From the NCBI RefSeq assembly GCF_014268755.2, contig NZ_CP077093.1, forward strand, positions 4,266,001-4,330,000: a stretch of DNA of 64,000 nt, written 5' to 3'. Every line of letters begins with the position of its first letter. Positions within the stretch are counted from its first letter, which is position 1. The position numbers were made by a program, and so were the translations under genes. Positions 27,317 to 36,742 of the stretch are shown piece after piece. The stretch is from Pseudomonas vanderleydeniana (GTDB taxonomy: Bacteria; Pseudomonadota; Gammaproteobacteria; Pseudomonadales; Pseudomonadaceae). The notes under the pieces are model-generated. The model searched no databases and was not told where the DNA came from. It was given only the letters and a program-made list of their open reading frames with translations.

Positions 27317-27330
27317 TTGATGCCGATCAA
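27317..27330 (-). promoter_or_regulatory. perfect FNR/Anr/Dnr box
   Basis: TTGATGCCGATCAA is an exact TTGAT-N4-ATCAA match. It is placed to activate the minus-strand CopD-like gene, whose start is at 27217. It could in principle also act on the divergent rpiR gene 130 bases away. Confidence 0.75.
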
Positions 27331-27392
27331 CACATCAGAAGGCCCCGCCGGCCTCAGCCGGAAAAAAGGCATTGTGCTATCTCGAAAAGCAA

Positions 27393-27408
27393 TGTTATGT
27401 TCGTAACA
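27393..27408. promoter_or_regulatory. inverted repeat upstream of rpiR
   Basis: TGTTA-TGTTCG-TAACA (5-base arms) lies 52 bases upstream of the rpiR-type gene in an AT-rich stretch. It is a candidate autoregulatory operator; assignment is by position only. Confidence 0.4.
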
Positions 27409-27459
27409 CGAAAACGACAAATGACACTCGAATAACAATCACAACGCTGGCCCGCCGAC

Positions 27460-28320
27460 ATGCCCACGGAAAAAAACAGCTTTCTGCAGCAACTGGAGCA
27501 ACAGTTCTCCAGCCTGACCCCGACCGGCAAGCGCATCGCCAGCTACCTGCTGGGCAACCCCGAGCAACTGCCGTTCGAATCGGCCGACAGCATCGCCCAG
27601 CACGCCTCTACCACCGGCATCTCCGTGGGGCGTTTCCTGCGTTCGCTGGGTTACCAGAACATCGATGACGTGAAGAAGAGCCTGCGCGGCGAAGCGCCGG
27701 CGTCCTGGCTGATCACCGACCGCATTGGCGCGTTTCGTGCCGAGTCCAATCAGGAAGACGCCCTCGACCGCTCCATGCACCGCGAAATCGAGGCCATCCA
27801 GCACGCCTATGGCCTGGCCCGCAGCGAGGCTTTCGCCCGCATCGTGCAGCGGATCCATGAGGCCGACGCCGTGTTCATCCTGGGGATCCAGTCGACCCGC
27901 GGGATTCTCACCGCCTTTCACAGTCACCTCGAGTACATCCGCCCCAAGGTCTACTACGTCGACGGTCTCTCGGGCATCTACGCCGAGACGCTGAACTCGG
28001 GCTTTGCCAATCCCTACGCGATCATCGCCGACTTCCGCGCCTATTCCAGTGTGGCCCAGACCTTCTGCCAGGTGGCGCGGGACAACCAGCTGCCGCTGGC
28101 GCTGATCACCGACCTGCAGTGCCCCTGGGCCCGGGACCATGAGCTGGACCTGCTGCAACTGAAAACCGATGTCGGCCAGTTCTGGGACTCCCCTGCCCCG
28201 CTGACCTGCCTGCTCAACCTGGTGGTGTCGGCAGTGGCGGAGAAGTATGGCGATCGTCTCGACGAACGCCTGGCCAGGAACCGCCAACTGCAGAAAGCCT
28301 TCGGCCAGTTCGAAGGTTGA
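27460..28320 (+). CDS. MurR/RpiR family transcriptional regulator
   Basis: A 286-residue protein with an N-terminal RpiR helix-turn-helix (about 1-80) and a C-terminal SIS sugar-isomerase-type domain (about 110-270). Family members usually sense phosphosugars or cell-wall fragments. Only 35 bases separate it from the D-Ala-D-Ala dipeptidase gene, so a cell-wall-derived effector (for example a muropeptide component) is plausible. It probably controls the whole ddp-like operon downstream. Confidence 0.88.
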   Translation: MPTEKNSFLQQLEQQFSSLTPTGKRIASYLLGNPEQLPFESADSIAQHASTTGISVGRFLRSLGYQNIDDVKKSLRGEAPASWLITDRIGAFRAESNQEDALDRSMHREIEAIQHAYGLARSEAFARIVQRIHEADAVFILGIQSTRGILTAFHSHLEYIRPKVYYVDGLSGIYAETLNSGFANPYAIIADFRAYSSVAQTFCQVARDNQLPLALITDLQCPWARDHELDLLQLKTDVGQFWDSPAPLTCLLNLVVSAVAEKYGDRLDERLARNRQLQKAFGQFEG

Positions 28321-28355
28321 TTCAACACCCAGCAAGTCCCAACCGGAGTGTTTGT

Positions 28356-28895
28356 GTGAACAGCAACCCCCTTGTAGAGATCGATGCCCAGCGCTACCAG
28401 GTGCAGATCGACATGATCTACGCCAGCGCGGACAACCTGGCCGGGAAAGTCATCTACCCCGACGCCCGCTGCCAACTGCACCGCGAGGCGGCCGAGCGCC
28501 TGGCGCTGGCCAGCCGGCTGGCCCGCCAGGCCGGCTACACCCTGCGCATCTATGACGCCTATCGCCCACCCTATGCCCAGCACCTGCTGTGGGAGGCATT
28601 GCCGAACAACGACTACGTACGCGATCCGCACCTGGGCTCGCACCACAGCCGTGGCGTGGCCGTCGACCTGACCCTGGTAGGCCATGACAACCAGCCATTG
28701 GACATGGGCAGTGCCTTCGACACCATGGAGGAACGCTCCCATCAGTTCTACCCCGACCTGCCCGCCCCGGTGCAGCGCAATCGCCTGCTGTTGCTCGGCG
28801 TGATGCTCGCCGCCGGGTTCCAGGCCATCGCCACCGAGTGGTGGCATTACGAGCTGCCCAATGCCGACGACTACCCCCTGCTGGAGGACGCATAG
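28356..28895 (+). CDS. ddpX: D-alanyl-D-alanine dipeptidase (DdpX/VanX type)
   Basis: A 179-residue zinc dipeptidase of family M15D. The zinc motif SHHSRGVAVD and the EWWHYE motif carrying the catalytic glutamate and third zinc ligand are both intact, and IYDAYRPP is the usual arginine-bearing segment. It splits D-Ala-D-Ala into D-alanine for use as a carbon and nitrogen source. I use the GTG at 28356, preceded by CCGGAG. There is no signal peptide, so it acts in the cytoplasm on dipeptide brought in by the adjacent transporter. No vanA/vanH ligase genes are nearby, so this is not a glycopeptide resistance cluster. Confidence 0.9.
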   Translation: MNSNPLVEIDAQRYQVQIDMIYASADNLAGKVIYPDARCQLHREAAERLALASRLARQAGYTLRIYDAYRPPYAQHLLWEALPNNDYVRDPHLGSHHSRGVAVDLTLVGHDNQPLDMGSAFDTMEERSHQFYPDLPAPVQRNRLLLLGVMLAAGFQAIATEWWHYELPNADDYPLLEDA

Positions 28896-29089
28896 ACAAG
28901 CGCCCAGGAACCGCTCCACCCGATACCAACGCGGCCAGAGAGCCTCGAACGCCACACCGCACAGCCGCTTCAAAGGGGCTGAGAACAACAATAACCCGCG
29001 CTACTTACGCTTCACCTGCAACTGCCCGGTTATAGCTTTTATAAAAAACCTGACGAACTTCCATACATCGAATGATCAAGGAAACCGGC

Positions 29090-30670
29090 ATGAACCCTAT
29101 CGACACCGTGACCCGCAAGACCGCCCCCGGCACCGGCAAGCTGCTGCTGACCCTGCTGTGCAGCGCCCTGAGCCTCGGCGCCTGGCAGGCCGCCACCGCA
29201 GCAACGCCACCCGACACGCTGGTCATCGGCAAGCCCGCCGATCCACAGACCCTCGACCCGGCGGTGACCTTCGACAACAACGACTGGACCATCACCTACC
29301 CGTCCTACCAGCGCCTGGTTGGCTACAAGGTCGAAGGCGACAAGAGCAGCACCGAAGTCCAGGGCGACCTGGCCGACAGCTGGACCGTCTCCCCCGACAA
29401 CCTGGTCTGGGAGTTCAAGCTCAAGACCGGCAACAAATTCGATGACGGCGCACCGGTGGACGCTGCGGCCGTGAAGTTTTCCTTCGACCGCCTGATGACC
29501 CTCAAGCAGGGGCCGTCCGGGGCCTTCCCCGAGGACATGGTGGTCTCGGTGGTCGACCCGCAGACCATCCGTTTCGCCCTCAAGACACCGTTCGCGCCAT
29601 TCCTGTTCACCCTGGCCCACAACGGCGCCTCGATCATCAACCCGGATGTGGTGAACAAGAGCAGCGACGTCAACGCCTGGCTGTCCAGCCACACCGCAGG
29701 CTCCGGCCCCTTCCGCCTGAGCAACTGGCAGAAGGGCCAGTCGCTGACCCTGGAGCCCAACAGCTATTACGCCGGGGCCAAGCCGGCCCTGAAGAGCGTG
29801 ATCATCAAGATCATCGCCGAGCCGTCGGTGCGTCGCCTGCAGCTGGAAAAAGGCGACCTGGACATCATCGAGGACATGCCCGAAGACCAACTCAACGTAC
29901 TCGCCAAGAAGTCCGGGGTGGCGGTACGGGAGTTCCCGTCGCTGCGCGTGACCTACCTGTACCTGAACAACAAGAAGGGCCCGCTGACCAGCGTCGACGC
30001 CCGCCGCGGCATCACCGAGGCGGTGGACTACAGCGGTATCGTCAAGGGCATCCTCAAGGACAAGGCCAAGCTGATGAACGGCCCGATCCCGGATGGCATG
30101 TGGGCCTACGACAGCTCCCTGCCGGCGATGAAGCAGGACCTGGCCGCGGCCAAGGAGAGCCTGGCCAAGGCACCGCAGAAGGTCACCACCCTCAGCTACC
30201 TGTACTCCGACAAGGACCCGAACTGGGAACCGATCGGCCTGACGCTGCAAGCGGCACTGGCCCCTCTGGGGGTCAACCTCAAGCTGGAAAAACTCGCCAA
30301 CGCAACCCTGCGCGAGCGCGTCGGCCAGGCCGACTACGACATCGCCGCCGGCGCCTGGAGCCCCGACTTCGCCGATCCGTACATGTTCATGAACTTCTGG
30401 TTCGACTCCAAGATGCAGGGCCTGCAGGGTAACCGCTCGTTCTACAGCAACCCGGAAGTCGACCAGCTGATTCGTGAGGCAGCGGCCACCAGCGACACCG
30501 CCAAGCGCGTCGAGCTGTACCAGACCGCGCAGAAGAAGGTGCTCAAGGACAGCGTCTACGCCTATCTCTACCAGAAGAGCTACACCCTGCCGATGCGTGA
30601 TTCGGTCAAGGGCTACGTGTTCAACCCGATGCTCGAACAGGTCTTCAACCTGGGCAGCATGAGCAAGTAA
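29090..30670 (+). CDS. ddpA: dipeptide ABC transporter substrate-binding protein (DdpA-like)
   Basis: A 526-residue SBP family 5 (extracellular) protein. The signal peptide covers about residues 1-38 (LLLTLLCSALSLG then AATAA). The mature part starts with TLVIGKPADPQTLDP, typical of peptide binders. The ATG at 29090 has AAGGA at good spacing; the ATG at 29072 does not. It is separated from ddpX by 194 bases containing an AT-rich stretch (29030-29050) that may hold an internal promoter, and is followed by a stable hairpin. Confidence 0.88.
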   Translation: MNPIDTVTRKTAPGTGKLLLTLLCSALSLGAWQAATAATPPDTLVIGKPADPQTLDPAVTFDNNDWTITYPSYQRLVGYKVEGDKSSTEVQGDLADSWTVSPDNLVWEFKLKTGNKFDDGAPVDAAAVKFSFDRLMTLKQGPSGAFPEDMVVSVVDPQTIRFALKTPFAPFLFTLAHNGASIINPDVVNKSSDVNAWLSSHTAGSGPFRLSNWQKGQSLTLEPNSYYAGAKPALKSVIIKIIAEPSVRRLQLEKGDLDIIEDMPEDQLNVLAKKSGVAVREFPSLRVTYLYLNNKKGPLTSVDARRGITEAVDYSGIVKGILKDKAKLMNGPIPDGMWAYDSSLPAMKQDLAAAKESLAKAPQKVTTLSYLYSDKDPNWEPIGLTLQAALAPLGVNLKLEKLANATLRERVGQADYDIAAGAWSPDFADPYMFMNFWFDSKMQGLQGNRSFYSNPEVDQLIREAAATSDTAKRVELYQTAQKKVLKDSVYAYLYQKSYTLPMRDSVKGYVFNPMLEQVFNLGSMSK

Positions 30671-30677
30671 GCCTGCT

Positions 30678-30705
30678 CGCCCGCGCCGGCCGTTCGCGGC
30701 GGGCG
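30678..30705 (+). other. intercistronic GC hairpin after ddpA-like gene
   Basis: CGCCCGC (30678-30684) pairs with GCGGGCG (30699-30705) in the 70-base gap between the binding-protein and permease genes. Such stems often protect the upstream mRNA or reduce read-through so that the binding protein is made in excess. There is no T-tract. Confidence 0.5.
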
Positions 30706-30740
30706 CGGCGTTCCCGTCGTTCGTGTGACTGAGGTGCCAG

Positions 30741-31757
30741 ATGGCCTTCCTGACTCTGTTGCGCAAGCGCCTGCTCGGCCTGGTATTGGTCGTGTTCGGT
30801 GTTTCGCTGATTACATTCGCAATTTCCCACCTGATTCCCGGTGACCCGGCCCGGCTGATCGCCGGCGACCGCGCCAGCGATGAACTGGTGGCCGGCATCC
30901 GCCACCAGTTGGGGCTGGACCTGCCGCTGTATCAACAATACGGCCGCTACCTGATGGACCTGCTGCACGGTGACCTCGGCATCTCGATCCGTACCAACCG
31001 GCCGGTGCTCGAAGACCTGCAGGCGTTCTTCCCCGCCACCCTGGAACTGGCCCTGGTGGCGCTGCTGCTGGCGATTCTCGTCGGCGTGCCGCTGGGCGTA
31101 CTCTCGGCGGTGTATCACAACCGTGCCATCGACCAGATCGCCCGCACCCTGGCGGTGACCGGCATTTCCACACCGGCGTTCTGGCTGGGCCTGGGCACCA
31201 TCGTGCTGTTCTACGGCCAACTGGGTTGGCTGCCGGGGGGCGGTCGTCTATCGGAAGGGCTGACACCGCCGCCGACCTTCACCGGTTTCTACCTGATCGA
31301 CTCACTGCTTGCCGGCGACGGCACCCTGTTCGTCGATGTGCTGCAACACCTGATCCTGCCCGCCGCCACCCTCGGTTTCGTGACCCTGGGCGTAGTCGCC
31401 CGGCAGATCCGTTCGGCCATGCTCGATCAACTGGGCGAGGACTACATCCGCACCGCACGGGCCTACGGCCTGTCGCGCTGGACGGTGATCCTGCGCCACG
31501 CGCTGCCCAATGCCTTGATCCCATCGGTCACCGTGCTCGGCCTGACGCTCGGCGACCTGCTGTATGGCGCGGTGCTGACCGAAACCGTCTTCGCCTGGCC
31601 CGGCATGGGCGCCTACGTGGTCAAGTCGATCCAGTCGCTGGATTTCCCGGCGGTGATGGGCTTCGCGATCCTGGTGTCCTTCATCTATGTGCTGCTGAAC
31701 ATGGCCATCGATCTTCTGTACCGCGTGATCGACCCACGCATCGGCGAGGTGAGCTGA
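30741..31757 (+). CDS. ddpB: dipeptide ABC transporter permease (DppB type)
   Basis: A 338-residue inner-membrane permease with six helices and the EAA-loop region RTARAYGLSRWTVILRHALPN. N-terminal FGVSLITFAISHLIPGDP is characteristic of DppB/OppB. It pairs with the next gene, which starts 1 base after this stop. Confidence 0.93.
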   Translation: MAFLTLLRKRLLGLVLVVFGVSLITFAISHLIPGDPARLIAGDRASDELVAGIRHQLGLDLPLYQQYGRYLMDLLHGDLGISIRTNRPVLEDLQAFFPATLELALVALLLAILVGVPLGVLSAVYHNRAIDQIARTLAVTGISTPAFWLGLGTIVLFYGQLGWLPGGGRLSEGLTPPPTFTGFYLIDSLLAGDGTLFVDVLQHLILPAATLGFVTLGVVARQIRSAMLDQLGEDYIRTARAYGLSRWTVILRHALPNALIPSVTVLGLTLGDLLYGAVLTETVFAWPGMGAYVVKSIQSLDFPAVMGFAILVSFIYVLLNMAIDLLYRVIDPRIGEVS

Positions 31758-31758
31758 A

Positions 31759-32640
31759 ATGTCCGTACCCTTGAGTGCAACCCGCACCCCGCGCTGGGGC
31801 GACAAGTTCGCCTACCTGGCCTACCAGATCCGCCGTAGTCCACTGACCCTGGCGGGCCTGGCGATCACCTCCATCGTGCTGTTGTGCATGATCTTCGCGC
31901 CGTGGCTCGCCAGCCACGACCCCAATGCGCTGAACCTGGCCGAGCGCCTGGCAGAACCCTCGGCCGAGCACTGGTTCGGCACCGATGAAGTCGGCCGGGA
32001 CATCTTCAGCCGCGTGCTGTTCGGCAGTCAGCAATCGGTCGGTGTCGGCCTGTTCGTGGCCTTTGCCTCGTGCCTGATCGGTGGCCTGCTGGGCTGCTTC
32101 TCCGGGGTGATTGGCGGACGCTTCGACGCCCTGGTCATGCGCCTGATGGACATCATGCTGTCGGTCCCTTCTCTGGTACTGATCATGGCCCTGGCCGCCG
32201 CCCTCGGCGCCAGCCTGTTCAATGCCATGCTGGCGATCACCCTGGTGCGGATCCCGTCCTATGTGCGCCTGGCCCGCGGCCAGGCCCTGAGCATCCGCCA
32301 GATGGGCTACGTCAAGGCCGCGCAGACCTTCGGTGCCGGGCGCTGGCACATGGTCCACTGGCACGTGGCACGCAACGCCATGCCGCCGTTGCTGGTGCAA
32401 CTGAGCCTGGATATCGGCAGCGCCATCCTCATGGCCTCGGCCCTGGGCTTCATCGGCCTCGGTGCCCAGCAACCGACCGCCGAATGGGGCGCGATGGTCG
32501 CCACCGGGCGCAACTACATCCTCGACAACTGGTGGTATTCGACCTTTCCGGGCCTGGCGATCCTGATCACCGCCACCGGCTTCAACCTGCTGGGCGATGG
32601 CGTACGCGATCTGCTCGACCCACGGCAACAGGGGAAATGA
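31759..32640 (+). CDS. ddpC: dipeptide ABC transporter permease (DppC type)
   Basis: A 293-residue permease with the DppC N-terminal pattern (HDPNALNLAERL, then HWFGTDEVGRDIFSRVLFG) and an EAA loop around YVKAAQTFGAGRWHMVHWHV. It forms the heterodimeric channel with the preceding gene product. Confidence 0.93.
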   Translation: MSVPLSATRTPRWGDKFAYLAYQIRRSPLTLAGLAITSIVLLCMIFAPWLASHDPNALNLAERLAEPSAEHWFGTDEVGRDIFSRVLFGSQQSVGVGLFVAFASCLIGGLLGCFSGVIGGRFDALVMRLMDIMLSVPSLVLIMALAAALGASLFNAMLAITLVRIPSYVRLARGQALSIRQMGYVKAAQTFGAGRWHMVHWHVARNAMPPLLVQLSLDIGSAILMASALGFIGLGAQQPTAEWGAMVATGRNYILDNWWYSTFPGLAILITATGFNLLGDGVRDLLDPRQQGK

Positions 32641-32642
32641 CC

Positions 32643-33635
32643 ATGAGCACCGCCACACCCGTCCTGGCCATCGACAACCTGAGCCTGGAATTCCCGGCCT
32701 ACAAGAACAACGTCAAGGCGCTCAACGGCGTCTCCCTGCACGTCAATCCCGGCGAGATCGTCGGCGTGGTCGGCGAGTCCGGCTCGGGCAAGTCGGTCAC
32801 CGCCATGCTCAGCATGCGCCTGCTGCCCGAGCGCAGCTATCGCATCACCGCCGGCAGCCTGAGCATGCTCGATCGCGACATGCTCGCGGCCAGCGAAAAG
32901 GACCTGCTGCACATTCGCGGTCGTGATGCGGCGATGATCTTCCAGGAACCGATGACCGCCCTGAACCCGACCCGGCGCATCGGTCGACAGATGCTCGACG
33001 TGATTATCCATCACCAGAAGATCAGCGCCGCCCAAGCCCGCCAGAAGGCCATCGCCCTGCTGCGCGACATGCACATTGCCAGCCCCGAGCAGGTGCTGGA
33101 CGCCTACCCTTTCGAACTGTCCGGCGGCATGCGCCAGCGGGTGATGATCGCCCTGGCATTCTCCTGCGAACCGCAGCTGCTGATCGCCGACGAGCCGACC
33201 ACTGCCCTGGACGTGACCGTGCAACGCCAGGTGTTGCTGTTGCTGCGCGAGAAAGCCCGGCAGAAAGGCACCGCAATCCTGCTGATCACCCACGACATGG
33301 CGTTGGTCTCGCAGTTCTGCGACCGGGTCTACGTGATGTACACCGGGGCCGTGGTCGAACAGGGCAGCACGGCCGACGTGATGGGCAATCCGCAGCACCC
33401 CTACACCCGCGGCCTGCTCAGCGGCCTGCCGGAGATGGTCGAGCCAGGCCAGCCGCTGCAGACCATTCCCGGGCAAGTGCCGAACCTGGCCGCCCTGCCC
33501 GAGGGCTGCACCTTCGGCGAACGCTGCCCGCACCGCATGCCCGCCTGCGCCCAGCGTCCGTCCCTCACCCCCATCAACGGCAACGAGCAACGCAAGAGCG
33601 CCTGCTGGCTGCCGACCAAGGAGCTGTCGCAATGA
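32643..33635 (+). CDS. ddpD: dipeptide ABC transporter ATP-binding protein (DppD type)
   Basis: A 330-residue ATPase with Walker A GESGSGKS, signature LSGGMRQR, Walker B LLIADEPTTALDVT, and the C-terminal oligopeptide/dipeptide extension including CTFGERCPHRMPAC, which in this family can carry an iron-sulfur cluster. It overlaps the next ATPase gene by 4 bases. Confidence 0.93.
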   Translation: MSTATPVLAIDNLSLEFPAYKNNVKALNGVSLHVNPGEIVGVVGESGSGKSVTAMLSMRLLPERSYRITAGSLSMLDRDMLAASEKDLLHIRGRDAAMIFQEPMTALNPTRRIGRQMLDVIIHHQKISAAQARQKAIALLRDMHIASPEQVLDAYPFELSGGMRQRVMIALAFSCEPQLLIADEPTTALDVTVQRQVLLLLREKARQKGTAILLITHDMALVSQFCDRVYVMYTGAVVEQGSTADVMGNPQHPYTRGLLSGLPEMVEPGQPLQTIPGQVPNLAALPEGCTFGERCPHRMPACAQRPSLTPINGNEQRKSACWLPTKELSQ

Positions 33636-34603
33636 ACAGTGCCGTCATTCATCCGCGGCCGGAAACGGCAGCCGAAATCCTGCGGCTCGACGATGTCCGC
33701 GTACGCTTCCCGGTGGGCAACGACTGGTTTGGACGGCCACGAGGCTATGCCCATGCCCTGAACGGCATCGACCTGCAAGTCCGTGCCGGCGAAACCCTGG
33801 GCATCGTCGGTGAGTCCGGTTGCGGCAAGAGCACCCTGGCCCAGTTGCTGATGGGCCTGATCGCCCCCAGCAGCGGCGCCCTGAAGTGGGCCGCACAGGG
33901 CAGTGGCAAGACCGGCAACAATGTGCAGATCGTCTTCCAGGACCCGCAATCATCCCTTGATCCGCGCCTGCCGATCTGGCGCATCATCACCGAACCGCTC
34001 TACGCCCGCGGCCACAAGTCCCGCGAGCAGATGCGCGAGATTGCTGCCAAGGTCGCCTCCCAGGTAGGCATACGCCCGGAGTACCTGGATCGCTTCCCGC
34101 ACCAGTTCTCCGGCGGCCAGCGCCAGCGGATCGCGATCGCCCGGGCCCTGTCATCGGACCCGGACATCATCGTCCTCGACGAGCCGACCTCCGCGCTGGA
34201 TATTTCGGTACAGGCGCAGATCCTCAACCTGCTGGCCGAACTGCAGCGCGCGCGCAAGCTGACCTACATCCTGATCTCGCACAACGTCTCGGTGGTGCGG
34301 CACATGGCCGATCGGGTCGCGGTGATGTACCTGGGGCAGATCGTCGAGCTGGGCAGCGCCGCCCAGGTGCTGGACACGCCACTGCATCCGTACACCCGCC
34401 TGCTGTTCGAAGCGGTGCCGCGCCTGGGCGTGCCGCTGCAGGCCGACCAGGTGGCCGCACCGACCGAACTGCCGGGCAACCGGCACCTGCCGCAGGGGTG
34501 TTTCTTCCGAGAGCGCTGCCAGCTCTGCACGGTGGGTTGTGAGAAACCCCAGGTCATGGTCGGCCCGGAAAACCAGCGGGTCAGGTGCCACATCCAGCGC
34601 TGA
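33632..34603 (+). CDS. ddpF: dipeptide ABC transporter ATP-binding protein (DppF type)
   Basis: A 323-residue ATPase with Walker A GESGCGKS, signature FSGGQRQR, Walker B IIVLDEPTSALDIS and the C-terminal CFFRERCQLCTVGC extension. It is the last gene of the ddp-like operon. The gene order X-A-B-C-D-F is the same as in the E. coli ddp operon, which supports D-Ala-D-Ala as substrate. Confidence 0.93.
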   Translation: MNSAVIHPRPETAAEILRLDDVRVRFPVGNDWFGRPRGYAHALNGIDLQVRAGETLGIVGESGCGKSTLAQLLMGLIAPSSGALKWAAQGSGKTGNNVQIVFQDPQSSLDPRLPIWRIITEPLYARGHKSREQMREIAAKVASQVGIRPEYLDRFPHQFSGGQRQRIAIARALSSDPDIIVLDEPTSALDISVQAQILNLLAELQRARKLTYILISHNVSVVRHMADRVAVMYLGQIVELGSAAQVLDTPLHPYTRLLFEAVPRLGVPLQADQVAAPTELPGNRHLPQGCFFRERCQLCTVGCEKPQVMVGPENQRVRCHIQR

Positions 34604-34624
34604 ACGGCCCCTGCCGCGAGTCAC

Positions 34625-34972
34625 TCATTCATCCTTGTGGGGAGGCATCGGCGAGCGGTACTCGGCACTCTCCTCCGCGCTAGGTGGCTGCATCGAGGCG
34701 CTGGGCATGAACACGTGGGTCAGCAGTTCATGGGCGTCGATATCGAGCACACCTGGCACGGCGCGGACCCGTTCGACGACCTGCTCATATTGCCGGTGAT
34801 TCATGACCCGGCCGCTCAGCGTCACCGTGCCGGCATGGGTCTTCACATGGATATGCAGACTTTGCGCCGAGTCCGCCATGGCCAGGGCGGACTTGACCCG
34901 CGCAGTGGTCCAGGTGTCATGCACGGCCATGCCCAGGTCATGGGATAGATGCTGCAGGGACGGTTGTTTCAT
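34625..34972 (-). CDS. BON-domain protein
   Basis: A 115-residue protein with one BON domain at about 18-85: VHDTWTTARVKSALAMAD, then VKTHAGTVTLSGRVMNHRQ, then VPGVLDID. There is no signal peptide, so it is cytoplasmic unless the start is wrong. BON domains bind phospholipid or other surfaces in stress proteins such as OsmY. The proline-rich C-terminal tail is not conserved in the domain. It is convergent with the ddp operon, 21 bases away. Confidence 0.78.
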   Translation of the reverse strand: MKQPSLQHLSHDLGMAVHDTWTTARVKSALAMADSAQSLHIHVKTHAGTVTLSGRVMNHRQYEQVVERVRAVPGVLDIDAHELLTHVFMPSASMQPPSAEESAEYRSPMPPHKDE

Positions 34973-35202
34973 GGCAGAACCCTCTGTCGGTCTTCAGACG
35001 TACTGTTCATGCCCAGTGTGCGGTTGTGGAGTACGCGCCGCAGTCGCACCGACACTCAACCAGTATAGCTCGCGGCCTCGAGGGCCACGTCTCCACTGGG
35101 CAGGCGGTCGCCAGGTGACAGTCCGTCTGAAATGCTTCATGCCTGTGGCAGCAATATCAATGAGCCACTATCGTTCATCCGCCCCCTTCTCTCTCGCGGT
35201 AC

Positions 35203-36143
35203 ATGAACATGAAGCCACTCCACCTGTCGGCTCTGCTGGCCCTTTCCATAACGGCCGGTCCCTGCATGGCCATCGACTCGCCAAAACCGACAAGGGTTGC
35301 CAGGTACAGAACTGGAACGCCCATCGTGCCAATCCCGGCTACATCTGGTCCGGACAATGCGACAAGGGCTTTGCATCCGGCAAAGGCGTGCTGATTTCGC
35401 TGGTCAATGGTCAGGTCTTCTCGACGACCGAGGGCACCATGGTCCAGGGCTCCTTCAACGGCCCGGCCATCATCCAGTGGGCCGAGGGTTATCACTACGA
35501 GGGACAGTTGCTCAATGGCACGCTTACCGGCCGAGGCAGCATGCGCGCCCCGGATGGCTCGGTGCGTAGTGGTGTATTCAAGAACAGCGCGCTGGTCGCC
35601 AGCGATACACCGTCCCCCACTGCACCTCCCGTCAGTGCCAGCTCCAGCACAGATGATGCAGATTCCGATTCGGGCATCGGCACGGCATTGAACATGCTCG
35701 GCGCCTTGAGCAGTGGCGTCGGCCAAGGCATGGCCGGCAGCAACCCGGCCCGTGCCGCGCAGCTCAGCGCCCTGGGCAATACCTTGAGCCAGGCCGGCGG
35801 GACAAATGGATCAGGTGCCGGGGCGTCCTATGACAACACCGCCTATACACGGAGTGCCAACAACGGGCGCGGCAAGATTTCGGCCGAGGTTGCCGCCGTG
35901 GATCTTTCCGGTGGCTGCGAGGCTGCGGAGCGCAAGGGCAAAGCCTATCACAATCGCTTGACCCAGCAGCTCCAGGGCAATCCTGGCATCTGTCTCTCTG
36001 CCCGGCAGACGCACAAGATGAGCGAGATCACGGTGCGCGTAGCCGAACAGTGCCAGGGCACACCCAACTGGCAGCAACTGCGCGCCGAGGGCGAGAGGCT
36101 GCAGCGTGAGAGCGAGGAGACGATGCGGGGGGCGTGTGGATGA
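35203..36143 (+). pseudogene. frameshifted exported MORN-repeat-like protein
   Basis: A good signal peptide (MKPLHLSALLALSITAGPCMA) starts at 35203/35209 but its frame ends at 35394. The rest of the protein, open to 36143, is in another frame and begins with AKTDKGCQVQNWN. One extra base near 35280 would join them as ...CMAIDS-AKTDKGC. The body holds MORN-like stretches (GYIWSGQCDKGFASGKG, EGYHYEGQLLNGTLTGRG), a low-complexity linker, and a C-terminal region with GGCEAAERKG and GICLSARQTHKM. It is either a real single-base deletion or a sequence error. No other start gives a signal peptide in the body frame. Confidence 0.75.
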
Positions 36144-36692
36144 AGCCGTCGGGGAAAGGCGATCGAAAATCTCTCTGTAGTTCAGCAGATCATTAGTGGT
36201 GATCCCATACGCTGGCGCCTGCTTCACCTCGTCCACTTCCTGGGGCTACCCGACTGCTGGATCGGCGCCGGCTTCGTCAGGAATGCGATCTGGGACCATC
36301 TGCACGGCCGCAACGTATCGCCCCTGAGTACGGATGTCGACGTGATCTGGTTTGACCCGCAGCGTTGCGCGGCTTCGTACGATCATGCGGCGCAGGCAGC
36401 ATTGCAACAGCTGGACCCGACAGTACAGTGGTCAGTAAAGAACCAGGCGCGCATGCACACGCGCAATGGCGACCGACCCTATCTGTCCAGCAACGACGCC
36501 ATGCGCTATTGGCCGGAGACAGCCACCGCAGTCGCGGTCAGGCTCGGGCCGGGGGATACGTGCGAAGTCGCAGCGCCGCTGGGGCTCGATGATCTTTTTC
36601 GCTTGATCATCAGGCCCACGCCGCGCTTCAGCACTGAGAAACTGGACATCTTCCAGGACCGCTTCAGTGCCAAGAACTGGCTGGCAACCTAG
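36140..36692 (+). pseudogene. frameshifted nucleotidyltransferase-like protein (DUF925/NTP_transf_6 type)
   Basis: The frame from 36144 to 36692 encodes QQIISGDPIRWRLL, DCWIGAGFVRNAIWDHLHG, STDVDVIWFDPQRC and EVAAPLGLDDLFRL, which together are the hallmarks of this nucleotidyltransferase family. It has no usable start codon before the GTG at 36342. An ATG at 36140, overlapping the previous stop (ATGA), would read straight into it if one G of the GGGG run at 36151-36154 were absent, giving M-K-P-S-G-K-A-I-E-N-L. So a +1 frameshift close to the start is inferred. The family DxD pair (TDVDV) is intact. Confidence 0.75.
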
Positions 36693-36742
36693 CCATTACT
36701 CAAGCTGGATTCGAGCCCATCCGGCTTCACTGACAACAGGGG

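Noticed and set aside
28356..28895. vanX-type glycopeptide resistance
   Set aside because: There are no vanH or vanA ligase genes, and the gene heads a dipeptide importer operon, so nutrient scavenging is the better reading.
29039..30898. Long minus-strand open frame opposite the peptide-binding protein
   Set aside because: Antisense to a full-length SBP family 5 gene with signal peptide; no domain in the minus-strand translation.
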